From contig VZRR01005745.1 in NCBI GenBank assembly GCA_013398015.1, forward strand, positions 372,001 to 436,000: a DNA stretch of 64,000 bases. Direction: 5' to 3'. The stretch's first letter is position 1, and each line of letters starts with the position of its first letter. The DNA comes from Oreocharis arfaki (lineage: Eukaryota; Chordata; Aves; Passeriformes; Paramythiidae). Below the pieces are notes generated by a model. The model searched no databases. It was not told the DNA's origin and saw only the letters and a program-made list of their open reading frames with translations. The translations under genes and the position numbers were made by a program. Below, piece by piece: positions 1 to 11,500 of the stretch.

Positions 1-2340
1 CTATTAACTCTTATGTCCTTACAGAACAAAGTCATAGAAACACTAAAAAAAGCATAGAATACATGAGTATCTTGATTTATTGAATAGTATTTTGTAAACT
101 TTATTAATTTACATTCATGTTAGATTGAACAAAAAATGTGAGAGAACCAAGACTAAAAGTTGCCATAGATCAAAAAACTTTTTGAGATATGGCTATCACA
201 TACACCAACACACTGAATAATCACAAATGTGAAAATCTAACTGAAACTATATTTTCACTTTAAGCCAAGTATTTCCACCTTTTTGTAACTCAAATATGGA
301 ACACGCTAGCAACAACACTTTATTATTTCTAACTGAGGAAGAAGCTCTTTTCTGTTTGTGACCAAATTCAGTGATTTCAGGCAAATGCAGGAGCAACTTC
401 TCTTTAAAAAGGTTTTCCTTAGAAAATGAGTTCATAGAATCATTTGGTTATTCATGGTTGGTGTTTGCCTTAGCATATACTTTTGAAAACACATTTTTTT
501 TCTCCTCAGTGTTTCTGAGGACATATTTCCATGAGTCCCAATTATTTGGTGTGCATTAATTTCTGATATGAATTATTTCTGATAGTCCAGCAGATTATGA
601 AATAAATTGTTGCAATACATCCTGCTATCCATAAATAAATCAGATATGTAAAGGAAACAGTACTCCTGTTGTTTGTGAAACAGGCATATACTAGAGGAAA
701 GCATTAAATTCTCAATTTCAAAACATCATAAATATAGAACTAATAGCAACAATAATAAAAATCATTTTATAAAAGCTACTTATTTGCATCTAATTGCCCT
801 ACCAATTCATAACAGACTAATGCAAATGAGACATGTAGTGGGACACCCTGCCATTGTTTCTAGTTCAGATGCACAGAACAATGTGATAAAAGGCACACTG
901 GGACAGTAAAAATACCCTTAAAGCTTCCAAAATACTACACAGTTTACATATTTTTTTTGACACAATAGCCAATGCTAAGCAAAAAAACCCCCAACAAACC
1001 CAAAACCCACCAAACCCAAAATTGACTGCAGATATGAGAACAATTTTTTTTTGGTGAAAAGTAAAAACTTTGTGGGATATTGTGTTTTACAGAACACAGA
1101 CTGTCTCGTGGTTGAACATCATTTTTGCAGGATGTCGCAAAGAAAAGTGGACCAAATTCAATTTAGCTCCTCAGAAAGAGCGAAGGACTAGAATATTACA
1201 AGGATTCAGTCCTTGCTTTTAAAGAATTTGAAAATTTAACAGAAATCATGTTCTAGGGATAGAAGGAAAGTACTAAAAAATACGTAAGTTTGCTCATGTC
1301 ACAATTCATGCCACACGAGGTTCAACTGCCAGCATTGGGAGAATTCCTGGACCACTTGGGAAGGCTTTGGTCTTCCTTGGATTTCCTTGATGGTTTTCCG
1401 TTTACTTTCTACTCTGAGCATGGTAAAAAGGCTTTTTTTTTGCCTTCCTTGGTCCTCTCTTCAGTAGTAAGGCAGCCTCTCATGTCGTAGTTTATAAGGT
1501 GTTCCTGGTATTCCTGCACATGGGAAGATTGTAGACTATTGCTATTACTGAGAAATTTTTGGGAGCATTTTTGCAGATGCTTACTCTCATGACTAATGGG
1601 CTTTCATTAATTTTGGGAGAAGCTACTATACAATGTCAGTGTTTCTGGTGGGGTTGCCCATTGCTGTAATTTTTTTATTGGATTGCTACCTTTTTTCTCC
1701 CACATATTCCCACACAGATCTTAATCCCAGCAGAAATTTATTGTTAAGTGGTGTGTAATCTTTTTTGATTCCTTGAGCAATGAAGAATCTCAATGGATAC
1801 GATAAACTAGGCATCAGCCTTTCTTCTTCCTTTCTTACCTCCTGTGGGTGTTATTCCACACGGGTTTTTCTGTCGTGTGCTTGGCACTCATACGTGTTCT
1901 AAATTTGAATTACAAAGTAATAAAATGCACATAAAATATTTGTTCCCATCTTACATATAAATTTGTTGGGATTAATAGTTGACAATAAGATGTATATTTT
2001 AATTTTTCATTTGGAATACTGGCATTCTAACACAAATTTGATACTGTAGCTGCTTGTTAGACTGATTATTTTCATGGATCATTCTTTTGTGTTATCTTCT
2101 CTGACTTTTGGGTGTCAGACGGAACTATGATGTTTTTCTTCCTTTTTCTTCAGTTGTAGTTAAGTTTTCAGATCCTCTAAAACCCTATGGATATGTATGT
2201 ACAATCCCCCCCTTTCTACTTAAAAAAATGTAATGAATTAGAAAACAGAAGATTACATTTCTCTGCTTGCTTTTGGCACAGACTGATCCATTTGGGCGTA
2301 GTAGAACCATCAATGATATAATTATTTCTTCGAAGATGTT
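1..2340. other. Intergenic AT-rich stretch, no gene seen
   Basis: Only short chance reading frames occur here on either strand, none with a recognisable domain, codon bias or splice-site framing. The sequence is AT-rich with short A and T runs and a CA/A-rich low-complexity patch near 980-1,020. It lies upstream of the ZNF518A promoter and is probably intergenic. Confidence 0.6.
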
Positions 2341-2346
2341 CTTTAG
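2341..2346. repeat. Left target-site duplication of the solo LTR
   Basis: The hexamer ctttag sits immediately before the TG terminus of the LTR and is repeated exactly at 2,984-2,989. A 6-bp duplication is typical of class II (beta/alpha-like) endogenous retroviruses. Confidence 0.75.
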
Positions 2347-2983
2347 TGACGCTTGCCGACCAGGTGGCAAAAAGGAGCGGCGCAGGAGACCAGCCGGTGC
2401 CTCCAGAGGGTCTGTGCCTCGGGGCTTGTGCCCAGTCCCAGCTACCGGCTCGGCAGCAGCAAGCTCGCCTGGCAGGCAGGGCGTAACCGCAGCACCGGGA
2501 TTGAAAGGAGAGGGAGAGCTTTTGCTTGCCGTTCCAGTGGCGTTTATTGAAGGATGGGAAAATGAACATGGAACACACACCCAAAGGAAGCAGTGGCAAA
2601 AGCTGCTTTCGAGAAGCTGACGGGTTTTTATACAGAGACAGCTTTGGGTGGAGCGAGCACAGGGAACCGATCATAGGGAAGAATAGGGGAGGAACAAGGG
2701 GTACAGCATCCAATAAAACGCAACCAGGGGAGTGTACAGTAAGATTGACATGAACTGTGACCAATGGGGTGTCGAGTAACGGGGAATTTTCGAGAAAACA
2801 TACATATTCAACAAGAGAACTGAATATTCATAAGCTAATTATAATACAACGGAGGGGCAAACTTATGATTAATAACTCAGCTAAAAGATGGGAGGTAGAG
2901 TCTATGCCCTAACCCACCATCGGGCGGTGGTCTCTTTATTGTCAGAGTCCTTGGCAGCTTCCACTGCTGCTACCACCGCCACA
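2347..2983 (-). mobile_element. Solo LTR of an endogenous retrovirus (minus strand)
   Basis: This 637-bp element begins with TG and ends with CA on both strands and is bounded by identical 6-bp duplications. Read on the minus strand it has LTR architecture. A CCAAT-type box lies near 2,759-2,768. A TATA element (TATAAAAA, complement of 2,625-2,632) follows, then AATAAA about 80 bp downstream (complement of 2,543-2,548), then a GC-rich U5-like end. No gag, pol or env frames flank it, so the internal part was probably lost by LTR-LTR recombination. The 6-bp duplication favours a class II ERV, but the family cannot be named from sequence alone. It points away from ZNF518A, about 0.8 kb before the CpG island. 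Confidence 0.8.
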
Positions 2984-2989
2984 CTTTAG
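2984..2989. repeat. Right target-site duplication of the solo LTR
   Basis: Second exact copy of the hexamer ctttag, directly after the CA terminus of the LTR. Confidence 0.75.
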
Positions 2990-3759
2990 TGCCAAGGAAC
3001 CCACCCCAAAATGGCTTCCATTAATTTTCTTTTACAGTCTAGGGCACAAGGGTAATAAGTGATGTCAGCTGGAACAAGAAATTAAAAATATGTTCATGTT
3101 TAATGTATCCTTAGTATATGCATGCACACTCAAAGACATCAATACTCCTGGTTCTCATATTTAATCATGAGTAAATATTGCACTTATTAAACTTCATTGC
3201 AACTAGCAATGTCACAAGTTTTGTGGAGAAAAGTTTAGCTGAACTGCTCGGCTAAATTGCTCATTAGATACGTTTCCCAAAGAAACGAGCTCAAGCTTTC
3301 TCCTCTTTGCTTTTGATTTTTGACCACTGTTTCATAAGTGGAGAGAGGATTTCCTTTTCAATGACCTCTTCATTCACAATTGATCTTTACAGTCTATTTC
3401 TGTGATGGGCATTAGCCCTTTTCTGGCCATCGTGCAGCTGAGTTTCCTACTCCTCACATACCTTCGTACTCCTTAGTGAACTTCCATGTGCATTGAACTT
3501 GGCACAAACATGAAGAGCATGCTCCTACCAACAAGCACAGTTTATGCTACTCCTAAGCAGAAATGATACTGCGTCTCTAACAAGACAAGCAACTTTGTAG
3601 TGATTATCAGGTTTTTTATTTTGAGCATATTAAAACAAATTAACTGATCTAATGCACGGATATCGTCCTGGACGCTTTAACTGCTGACATCATCAGCATA
3701 CAGCTCTTATATACTGTGTCTACAGTTGTGTCTATGCAGGTGAGCGAACCCATGTCTGG
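2990..3759. other. Sequence between LTR and CpG island, nothing recognised
   Basis: AT-rich, unremarkable DNA without supported genes. It includes the distal part of the ZNF518A upstream region. I see no conserved motif that I can name. Confidence 0.5.
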
Positions 3760-4880
3760 CGTGCGCCACAAACAGCCCGGGCCCGGCCTTTGCTTACGAA
3801 GTGTTTTGTGAGGGGCAGCAGCTCTCCCTGCCCAGTGCCATTACCGGCCATTGTCCCACACACGCCCTTGGGGGCAGGGAAGCGCAGAGCCACTCAAGGT
3901 AACGACGGGCGGAGGGGCCGCGCCGTCCCCATGGCCGTGCCATGTGCCCTAGGCCTACATCCAAGGAGGAGACAGAGGAACAGAAGGACGATGAGAACGA
4001 CGAAGGCAGCCGAGGCTGCCGGTGCCGCTCCGCCCCTCGCCCGCCTTGGGCCTCGTCGGCCACCGTCCGCCCACCCTCTCAGGTGAATTCGTATCCCTCC
4101 GCCGCGGCCGCCCCTCGGCCGGGCTCGCACCCGGCAGTCCCCGGATGGAAACTGTGATGGCGGCCGGCAGCGCCTCGCCGGGCGGTGGCGGTACCCGAGG
4201 TGACTCCGCGGGGGGCGTTGGGCGGGGAGCAGGAGGGCCGCGCGTGGAGCGGGAGGGGCCGCTCGGAGCGGAGCGGACAGAGGGCGCGAGCGGCTGCGGC
4301 GGTGCCCCGTCTTGAGGGTGAGACATTAAATAGTCCGCGCTCGGCGGCCCCGGAAGGTTGGCGGGGCAGCCGGAGCTGGGGGCGGGCGGGACCGCGAGGC
4401 GCCCCCGGGGCGGCGGGACCGGGCAGAAATGGCCTCGTGTGCTGCTGCCGGGACGGCCGTGGGACCGTATCCCTCCGCCGGGCTCCGCGCCGAGAGTCGC
4501 GGCCGCCACGGGGCCGTGCGGGCGCCCCAGGCGGGCGGGGGCGGCGCTGCCGCGGGGCTCCCGAGGAGGAGCCGAGGAGGGACGCGTCTCGCTTGCCCCT
4601 AGCCCGATGTCGAGCAGCGCCCGCTGCTGTGCCCGCGATCAGACGGAGCCCACGGCGCAACCCTGAGGCGGTGGCAGCGCGGGGGCTCCGTCGTCCGCCG
4701 CCCCGCGCTTTGTCCCGGCGCTTATCGGCCTCTGCAGCCCCTGGCCGGCTCCCGGCCAGCCCCGGCAGCGCCCGCGGCACCGCTGCTCCCCGGCAGCCCC
4801 GGGCCGACGGAGGCAGTGTCAGCCCGCAGGTGGGCTGGCGGGGGCCGTGTGTCGCCGCTGCGTTCAGCTGCTGTGTTCGT
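3760..4880 (+). promoter_or_regulatory. ZNF518A: CpG island: likely ZNF518A promoter and first exon(s)
   Basis: GC content rises sharply here and CpG dinucleotides are dense, most strongly from about 3,900 to 4,830, with no TATA box. The large open frames on both strands are explained by the absence of AT-rich stop codons rather than by coding. Possible 5' splice donors on the plus strand include cgag|gtgact (near 4,199), gagg|gtgaga (near 4,317) and cgcag|gtgggc (after 4,829). Any of these could end a non-coding first exon that splices to the coding exon at 8,429. The position 4-5 kb upstream of the ORF fits a housekeeping-type zinc-finger gene. Start site and exon choice are inference. Confidence 0.7.
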
Positions 4881-5957
4881 AAATGGCAGGTTCGCCCTGT
4901 GGCACGGGCTGACTGTGTGTGTGAGCTCTGAGAGTGCTTCGGTGGTTTATTTTCATTTTAGTTTTGCAAATGCACCGTTTTGCCGGTCAGGTTGTATCTG
5001 GCCGCCCCAGCTCTACAGGTTTCTTGAGGTCTAGTTCTGTGAGTTCCTGCATGTGTCCAGGTCTTGGGAGAGATTAAGGCACCACTCTAAATTTGCAGGC
5101 ACATAGAACGGGACTAGTCACGGGATATACTTCTGTATAATTTTATTAATTTTTTTATTTAGTAGAATTTAAATAAGCCTAAATTTTTTCAGAGATCTTG
5201 AAAATACTTCTTGCTGGGATACGTGTTTTTGAATTTAGTTCTACATGGCTGTAAAAGTTACCTAATTTAGCAGTGTCTAACTCCTGTCTGTAATTTCTCA
5301 AAAGATCAAAGTATATGGCTAAAACTTTCTCTCTATATTTTCTTTAAACAAAATATGGAGATATTGCAGCATTTTTGGAGGAGGAAAATTGCGGCTGAGA
5401 GCCTCAATACTTATGCTTGTTCTTAGTGGTTTGGGGGTTTTTTGAGTGAGAGTTAACTGTGGCACATGCTTACGTATTTTCAATATTTGGACTCACTGTA
5501 TCTGCATTTGAATCTACTTTCTTGTTTCAGATACTGTGAATGAAATACTCTGCCTCCTTCCCAGGCTTTTGCACAACTTAAGAGAAACTTAAAATTAGGT
5601 CTTTGTCATTAAAATTTTTGCTTAAGTAAAGTGCTTTTTGAATTCAAGTTAAGATAGGATGGACAGACGTACCAGTCACTCTTTTCTATGCTGTTTTTAA
5701 GTTATAATGTGTTTATGCTTCCCAGTTATGAATGCCTGAGATGTAGTGGCAAAGCTTAAGTAAAATAGGCATTGTTATATCGTGTATATATACGATATTT
5801 ATATTGCATTTGGTGGTGTTCTTTGGTACATATTTTTGTCTTCAATGTATTAAAAATACACATAATGGAAATTTGTGAGGGATTTGTGCTTTTCAGCTTA
5901 TTCTTTCAGTTATGCTTGTATTTACACCATTAAAAATACCTTTCCTTTTGTTTCCAG

Positions 5958-6076
5958 GACTTTTTTTAGTATTTCTCCTGACTGTGGCCTTTTCTGAGTC
6001 TTGCATACTTACCTCTTCTGTGCGTGTGGAAAAAACCCAGCTGTTGAAGAGTTGAAGTCAAGTATTTTCTTAACAT
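5958..6076 (+). other. ZNF518A: Candidate non-coding 5' UTR exon of ZNF518A
   Basis: A strong acceptor (pyrimidine tract ending tttccag) precedes 5,958 and a near-consensus donor gtaagt begins at 6,077, framing 119 nt with no long reading frame. Many vertebrate zinc-finger genes have alternative non-coding leader exons. Only splice-site shape supports this one. Confidence 0.3.
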
Positions 6077-6171
6077 GTAAGTCAGTCTTCTTTGAAAATG
6101 TACATTTAAAGAGTTCTATGGGGTTTTTTTAATGGTTGCTTTGAATAAATATTTTATTTGTCCTGTTGCAG

Positions 6172-6272
6172 GTGCTTGTTGATAGTTGCTACCCAAAAAT
6201 AACAACATTAATTTGTAATTTATTAGGTTTAATTAATTAAACAAGATCTTCGATCGGGACTCTTTGCCAACT
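6172..6272 (+). other. ZNF518A: Second candidate non-coding 5' UTR exon
   Basis: An acceptor ending ttgcag precedes 6,172 and a gtaagt donor starts at 6,273, framing 101 nt. It is as speculative as the neighbouring candidate, and RNA reads would be needed to separate them from chance splice-site pairs. Confidence 0.22.
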
Positions 6273-8428
6273 GTAAGTGTTGCCCACTTGAGGACTACAT
6301 TGGCCTGGTATTGAAAGCCTGAGCCTTATTCTCTGTGGCACTTTAAACACTTCTGATTCCTGTATTTTGAATTGTAAACATACTTCAGGTTTCAGTGTCG
6401 GACAGTGTAACATTTTAATCTGAAGGATGGGCAGCTACCATCAGGATGATGTTTTGCATCATGCAACCTGTAATCTTTGTGTTGCATCTGTGTATTAAAA
6501 ACGTTGTTCAAGCAAACTAATACAGGTCATTTTTAGTTACTTATTCTTTATGTGGAAGTTCAGCTTGCTTCTGTTCAGATAAAGGATATACCATTGGCAA
6601 GAGAATGCATTTTAATGCAGTACTCTTTTGGTGGAAATGGAGTGTAAATGCACAAATTGTTCTCAAGGCTCAAAGTAGGGTAATATCCCACATGTTAATC
6701 TTCTGTGTGGAAGATGGGGTATGTGTCATTGAGTTAAAAGAAAAATAAAAGTCCTGTACGCAAAGTGTTTCCATTTGGAGAGACTCCAAGGAGGGAGTGT
6801 ATGTCTCTGTGGTTTGTTGTTTTGCGATGTTTTTTGGGTTTTTTTTTCGGGTGTCAGATGTATAGTTGATGTCTTGCAGCTCTCATATCTGGAGGACACA
6901 GTTAAGTGAATTTAAGTGAATTGATATTAGAGTCTGTATATAGTGCCGAAGTCTGTTGTGTTTATTATTTTCAAGAATTGTGCAGAAGTTCTAATATCTT
7001 CTCCAAAGGAATGCATTAAAGCATGTGCTTAAAAAAAGTGTTTTGCTTTTCTTGCTACATGATACAAGAACATAGACTTGAAAATTTTTCAGTCTCCATT
7101 TTCTTTGTCAGGTATTTGCATGTCTAATGCTAGGTACTTCCCTCTCCCAGAACTGTGGGAAAATACTTGAAAGACCTTAGGGCTAGTGCTTATGATGGCT
7201 TGGAGATCTAGAAGCAGCCCTTGCACTTAGTCACAGTGAGGGAGAGGATGTGATTATTCTTTCTGCTCAGATGTGAATAAATAAGATGATCTGATGAGTT
7301 CCGAGTCTGTGTTGCTTCAGGGTGAGCACAAGAGTAGGGGGCAAGAGAATCGCTGATCAGATTTCAGCTAACAATTTGCTAACTTTTGTTAGGAAAGAAG
7401 AGAGTGACTTTGTGACTTCTACTGTGGAAAAAGTTTTTAGTAAAAAGTGTTACACTAGCGAAGAAACAGTTCTTGCTTTCCAGTGTTGCTTTTCAGAATT
7501 CAAGTGAATTTTGCTGCCGTTCCAATTCTGCTGATTTCTGTGTTGACATTCTGTGCGGGAGTGTTGTTCAAGCATAGACTTGAGCTACTATAAATTGCTG
7601 GTGCAGCTTGTTATGGAAACACTGACATGAAGTCTGTAGCGAGACAGTGATGCTGACCATAACTATTTGAGCATTTTAATCCATAGAGGAGTACTGTTGT
7701 CAGTCATACACTGAAAATATTGACATGTACCCAGGAACATGCAATGAGAAACCTGAGAACCTATATCTGTTGTGTGGTACTAAAGGTAGGCATGTGAAAA
7801 ATCCATTGTAGGTCAGTGTGATTGGTTTTTTGGTGTTGGTAAAGGTCATGTCTCCATTAGAAAAGTAGATATTTTGTTGGTTTCTGATTTTACTTTCTTT
7901 TCTTTTTAAGCACAATAGTTACTAATAGAGTAGCAGACTTGAGTAATAAAAATATCAAATCCTGCAGATTTGGACTTGGTTTCAGTACTTGCTTAGGTTC
8001 CGTTAGTGACCCATGTAACAAAGAAATGTTTTTATTTGCTTGAAATCTAAAATGAGTAATAGACACTGGCTTCATTTAAAAAACGTAGGTCTTGGAATTT
8101 CTTATGCTTACAGGGTGAGAGAAACCCAAAATTTGATGACAGCTATCTTTCAGTAGATGTTGTTCTTTAAAACTTATTTTTCAAGTTTTATAATTTTTTT
8201 TAAACCCCCAAACAACAAACCAGCAAACACCCCCAGCACAAACAAGCAAACAAAGGTTACAGTGTAATAGCTTTTTTTTTGCCTCATCCTTTTTTTTTCC
8301 CCCCTCGAGTGCTATTATAAAAATTAACAACTTCAAAGATGGCATATATTTGTTAATGAATTGTAATAAGTGTTCTAATTGCATTGGTATTAAAAGTGAT
8401 ATTTGCTTTGTTTGTTTTTTAATTTCAG

Positions 8429-8547
8429 GAGAATGAAATCGGGAAGTTGTAGAGCTTTGGGAATAACTCGGTGCAGTTGTCTCATTGGCTGCCAGAAGTA
8501 AGACTAAATTTCAAGAATTCAAGTAAAGAAAAGCAAAACCTAAAATC
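8429..8547 (+). other. ZNF518A: ZNF518A 5' UTR part of the coding exon
   Basis: A splice acceptor (T-rich tract, aatttcag) ends at 8,428, so the final exon starts at 8,429 with 119 nt of leader before the start codon. An in-frame TAA at 8,524-8,526 prevents N-terminal extension of the main frame. The leader holds one complete uORF (8,433-8,501). Confidence 0.75.
8433..8501 (+). CDS. Upstream ORF in ZNF518A leader, 22 codons
   Basis: The ATG lies four bases into the exon and the frame ends at TAA 8,499-8,501, 46 nt before the main ATG. The predicted peptide is 22 residues and cysteine-rich, with no family resemblance. If the exon is used as inferred, every transcript carries this uORF, which may dampen translation of the main ORF. 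Whether the peptide itself matters is unknown. Confidence 0.35.
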   Translation: MKSGSCRALGITRCSCLIGCQK

Positions 8548-11500
8548 ATGTCATCTGAACAGGAACTCTTTTTTTGTGGTAAAAAGCAAATCAGTTTCTT
8601 AAGACACAATGCTATGCAGAATTTTTCTACGGGCATTACTTTGAAAAAAGAACTGGTGAGTGATCCTTTAAGTATGACGATTCAACCAGCAGTTTTAGAT
8701 GTCAATCTCACGTATGGACTAAAAAACGTGAAAATTGAATTGCCCAAGGTGAACATTCCAAATGAAGTATTAATGAAACATGAAGTTGATAGGTTTAGAA
8801 AACTCTTTCAGTGTAAGCAGCAAACTGCAAGGAAGTCCTTAAGTCTAGAGAAAATAAGCGGAAGCAATCCCAATTGTTCAGAGGGAAGCCACTTGCAAAT
8901 TAAACCAGAAGTGCAATTTGAAGAAGGGTTGAACACTGCAGCAAAGGTACTGAATTTCACCTGTACAAAGTGCAAGGATAACATTAGATACAGCCCAAAT
9001 GACCTACAGAAACATTTTCAGCTGTTACACTATGGCGAGTTGCCTTTGTATCCTTGTGAGATGTGCAGCTTCTCAGCTAATGACTTTCAGTCATTTGTAC
9101 AGCACAGACACATCCATCGTAGCCCTTTAGTAAAATGTGAGCTCTGTAATGATGAACAGATATACACTTTGTTGGCTTTGACAAAACACTTCATATCAAT
9201 GCATTGTGTAAATGGACACTTCCGGTGTGAAAAATGTGGGTTTTCTACCCGTGATGTTGGTACGTTTGTTCAGCACATTCACAAACATAAAGAGATTCCC
9301 TATAAATGTGGAAAATGCCATCAAGAAAACTTTACAGAAGAGGAGCTCCAAAATCATCTTCTTGTTCATACCAGTATGTTTTCTTTTGGTTGTCCTTATT
9401 GCAGTTACAGCACATCACGGAAAGATTATCTTTTAAAACACATCATAGCTTTACACAGAGACCGCTTCATTGCAAAAGAAAAACTGGAAAAGGATAAATA
9501 TGAAAAAAGAATAGTAAAGACTCCAGCAGGACTGAAGCTTGTGTTAAGAAGGTATAAAATGGGGGCATCAAAAAAAGCATTCTGGAGACGGAAGAAAATA
9601 AGCAGTGGAAGTGACAGTGCCGGAGAAGAAAATACACAAGTGCTAAGAAGTGTAAATAAAATTCAGACAAATGCTGAGGAGCTGAACCAGTGTGTGAGAG
9701 ACGTGGAAGCAAATGAAGAGAAAGATCAAATTAAGTACACAGAAAAGCGCCATTTCGTGGGTGGAATGCTGTCTGCTACTACTGCACAATACAATAAGGC
9801 AGGTGATGGAACAAGTTATGGCCTGGGATTATTGAAAAATGCTGTTCATGGGCCAACAGTATTGATGGTTAAAAACAATAAAATATCTGTTCCAGCAAAT
9901 TACAGTGCTAAATTTATGGGCTTTAAAATGGTAGATGGAAAACAACATATTGTTATAAAATTACTACCTACAAGTAAGCAAAATGAATATTTGTTGGGTC
10001 AGAAACTTGATCCTGTTAAAGATGGTTCTGCAACTTCTTTGCTACGGACTGCTGATCCCTGTGGCTTGTCTTCAGGTGCTACACCACATGTAACCGATCA
10101 GTCAACCTTAAAGAACAATTGTGTTCGTCCATTAACCTCCCCTCCGTTTTCTTGTCCTGCTCCTCATTCAGGAAAAATTAAAGTGGAAAAACAAAATAAC
10201 TCCATATTGAATGGGAGGAGTGTTTCTGAAACTGTAGCACCTTCTAATATAGCTGTAGGAAAAAGTCCAAAGTATTTGCCAATGAAGCTGGACTCAGCTG
10301 TACCTCCACATGAAGAGGTAACAAAAGTTGGAACTCAAAGTAGTATCTCACGGGGGAGCTTTAGTCCTTCAAGTCATCCTCAGGTATTACCATCCGCTAT
10401 TACGAATACCCTTCATTATGACCCTGTGAAAATGCCCTTCTTTCCTGAACTGAAAATGCAAGATGGTGGCCTGAATAATAGTAATGGAACTGATAATCTC
10501 TATTATTCAACTTTGGTGGATTCATCTAATGAAGGGTTGTTGTCTTTTCACAACTATTCCAAAATGGACTCTTTGGATAATCCATGTAGCATTTGGACGT
10601 CAACAGATGGCAGATACAAAGAATTTAGCAAAACAGGTTCTTTTCAAAACAGTAGAAATGAATTTGCATCTTCATATTCAGAATCAATGAAAGGCTTAAA
10701 AGCAGAGAAAGCTGTGTCAGCCCAATCAAATATTAATAAAACTTATGAACACATAAACACTAAGAATAACTCTGTGTCTTTCAAAAGCCAGTCTAAATGT
10801 GGTGTTGACAGCAAGTGTTTTACGGAGGACAAGCTTAATGGCCAACAGTATTTGGACACTAACTTAGATCAAGGCTTTCAGAATGTAGCTGAGAAATTCC
10901 AGGAAAATGCCTCTGATTGTGTTAACTCTTTCTTAATGCCTAAAATCACATCTGTTTTCTCATTGCAAAGTGAACAGGCAGCTAATTATTTATCGCCTGA
11001 GATAAACCAGTTACTGCAAGATGTGTTAAAAGTGAAAACAACTTCTCAGGAAGAGTCCTACAGCAAGACGAATAACTGTGTAAAACTTCGTTCTGATAAG
11101 CTGCTTTCTGGTCCTGAGACAAGGAATGCAGCCTGTGTGCGTTTAAAAAGCTCTGCAACTGCGTGTGGTTTTCAGAGGCCTCCTTCTAATGTAGACTTCC
11201 ATGTATGTAAGGGAGAGTTGAACACAAGATGTAGCACAAATGAAGGAACATGTTGTGGGAGAGAAAGACAGACACCCAAAACATCATTTGATTCACACGA
11301 TGTGGACAAATTATCCAGAACTCCGGGTGTTGGTACATTGCTGAAAACTCATACAGATGAGTTTACACAGCAGTTAGTAAAAGATAAAGTACTGTCTGCA
11401 GCTCAAAGTCCTAGCAGCTTTTCACCAGTTCTGCCTGTTCTTCAGGAACAGAAGAAAGCCCTTTTTGTTCAATCCCTTCCATCACGATTTTTTGTTCCTT

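Larger units (their letters stand above)
4881..8428 (+). other. ZNF518A: Presumed 5' UTR intron(s) of ZNF518A
   Basis: AT-rich sequence between the CpG island and the splice acceptor at 8,428. No coding potential is seen. It ends in a pyrimidine-rich tract and ttcag just before 8,429. Two exon-like segments inside it are listed separately. A near-palindrome with ATATCGT/ACGATAT arms lies near 5,776-5,797. Confidence 0.55.

Noticed and set aside
2185..2764. 131- and 182-codon frames on the minus strand
   Set aside because: They lie mostly inside the solo LTR and show no retroviral domain. They are explained by its GC-rich end.
3790..4931. Long open frames on both strands in the CpG island, the longest 248 codons
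   Set aside because: GC-rich sequence lacks stop codons. The predicted peptides are Arg/Pro/Gly-rich low complexity with no domains, and overlapping frames are open on both strands.
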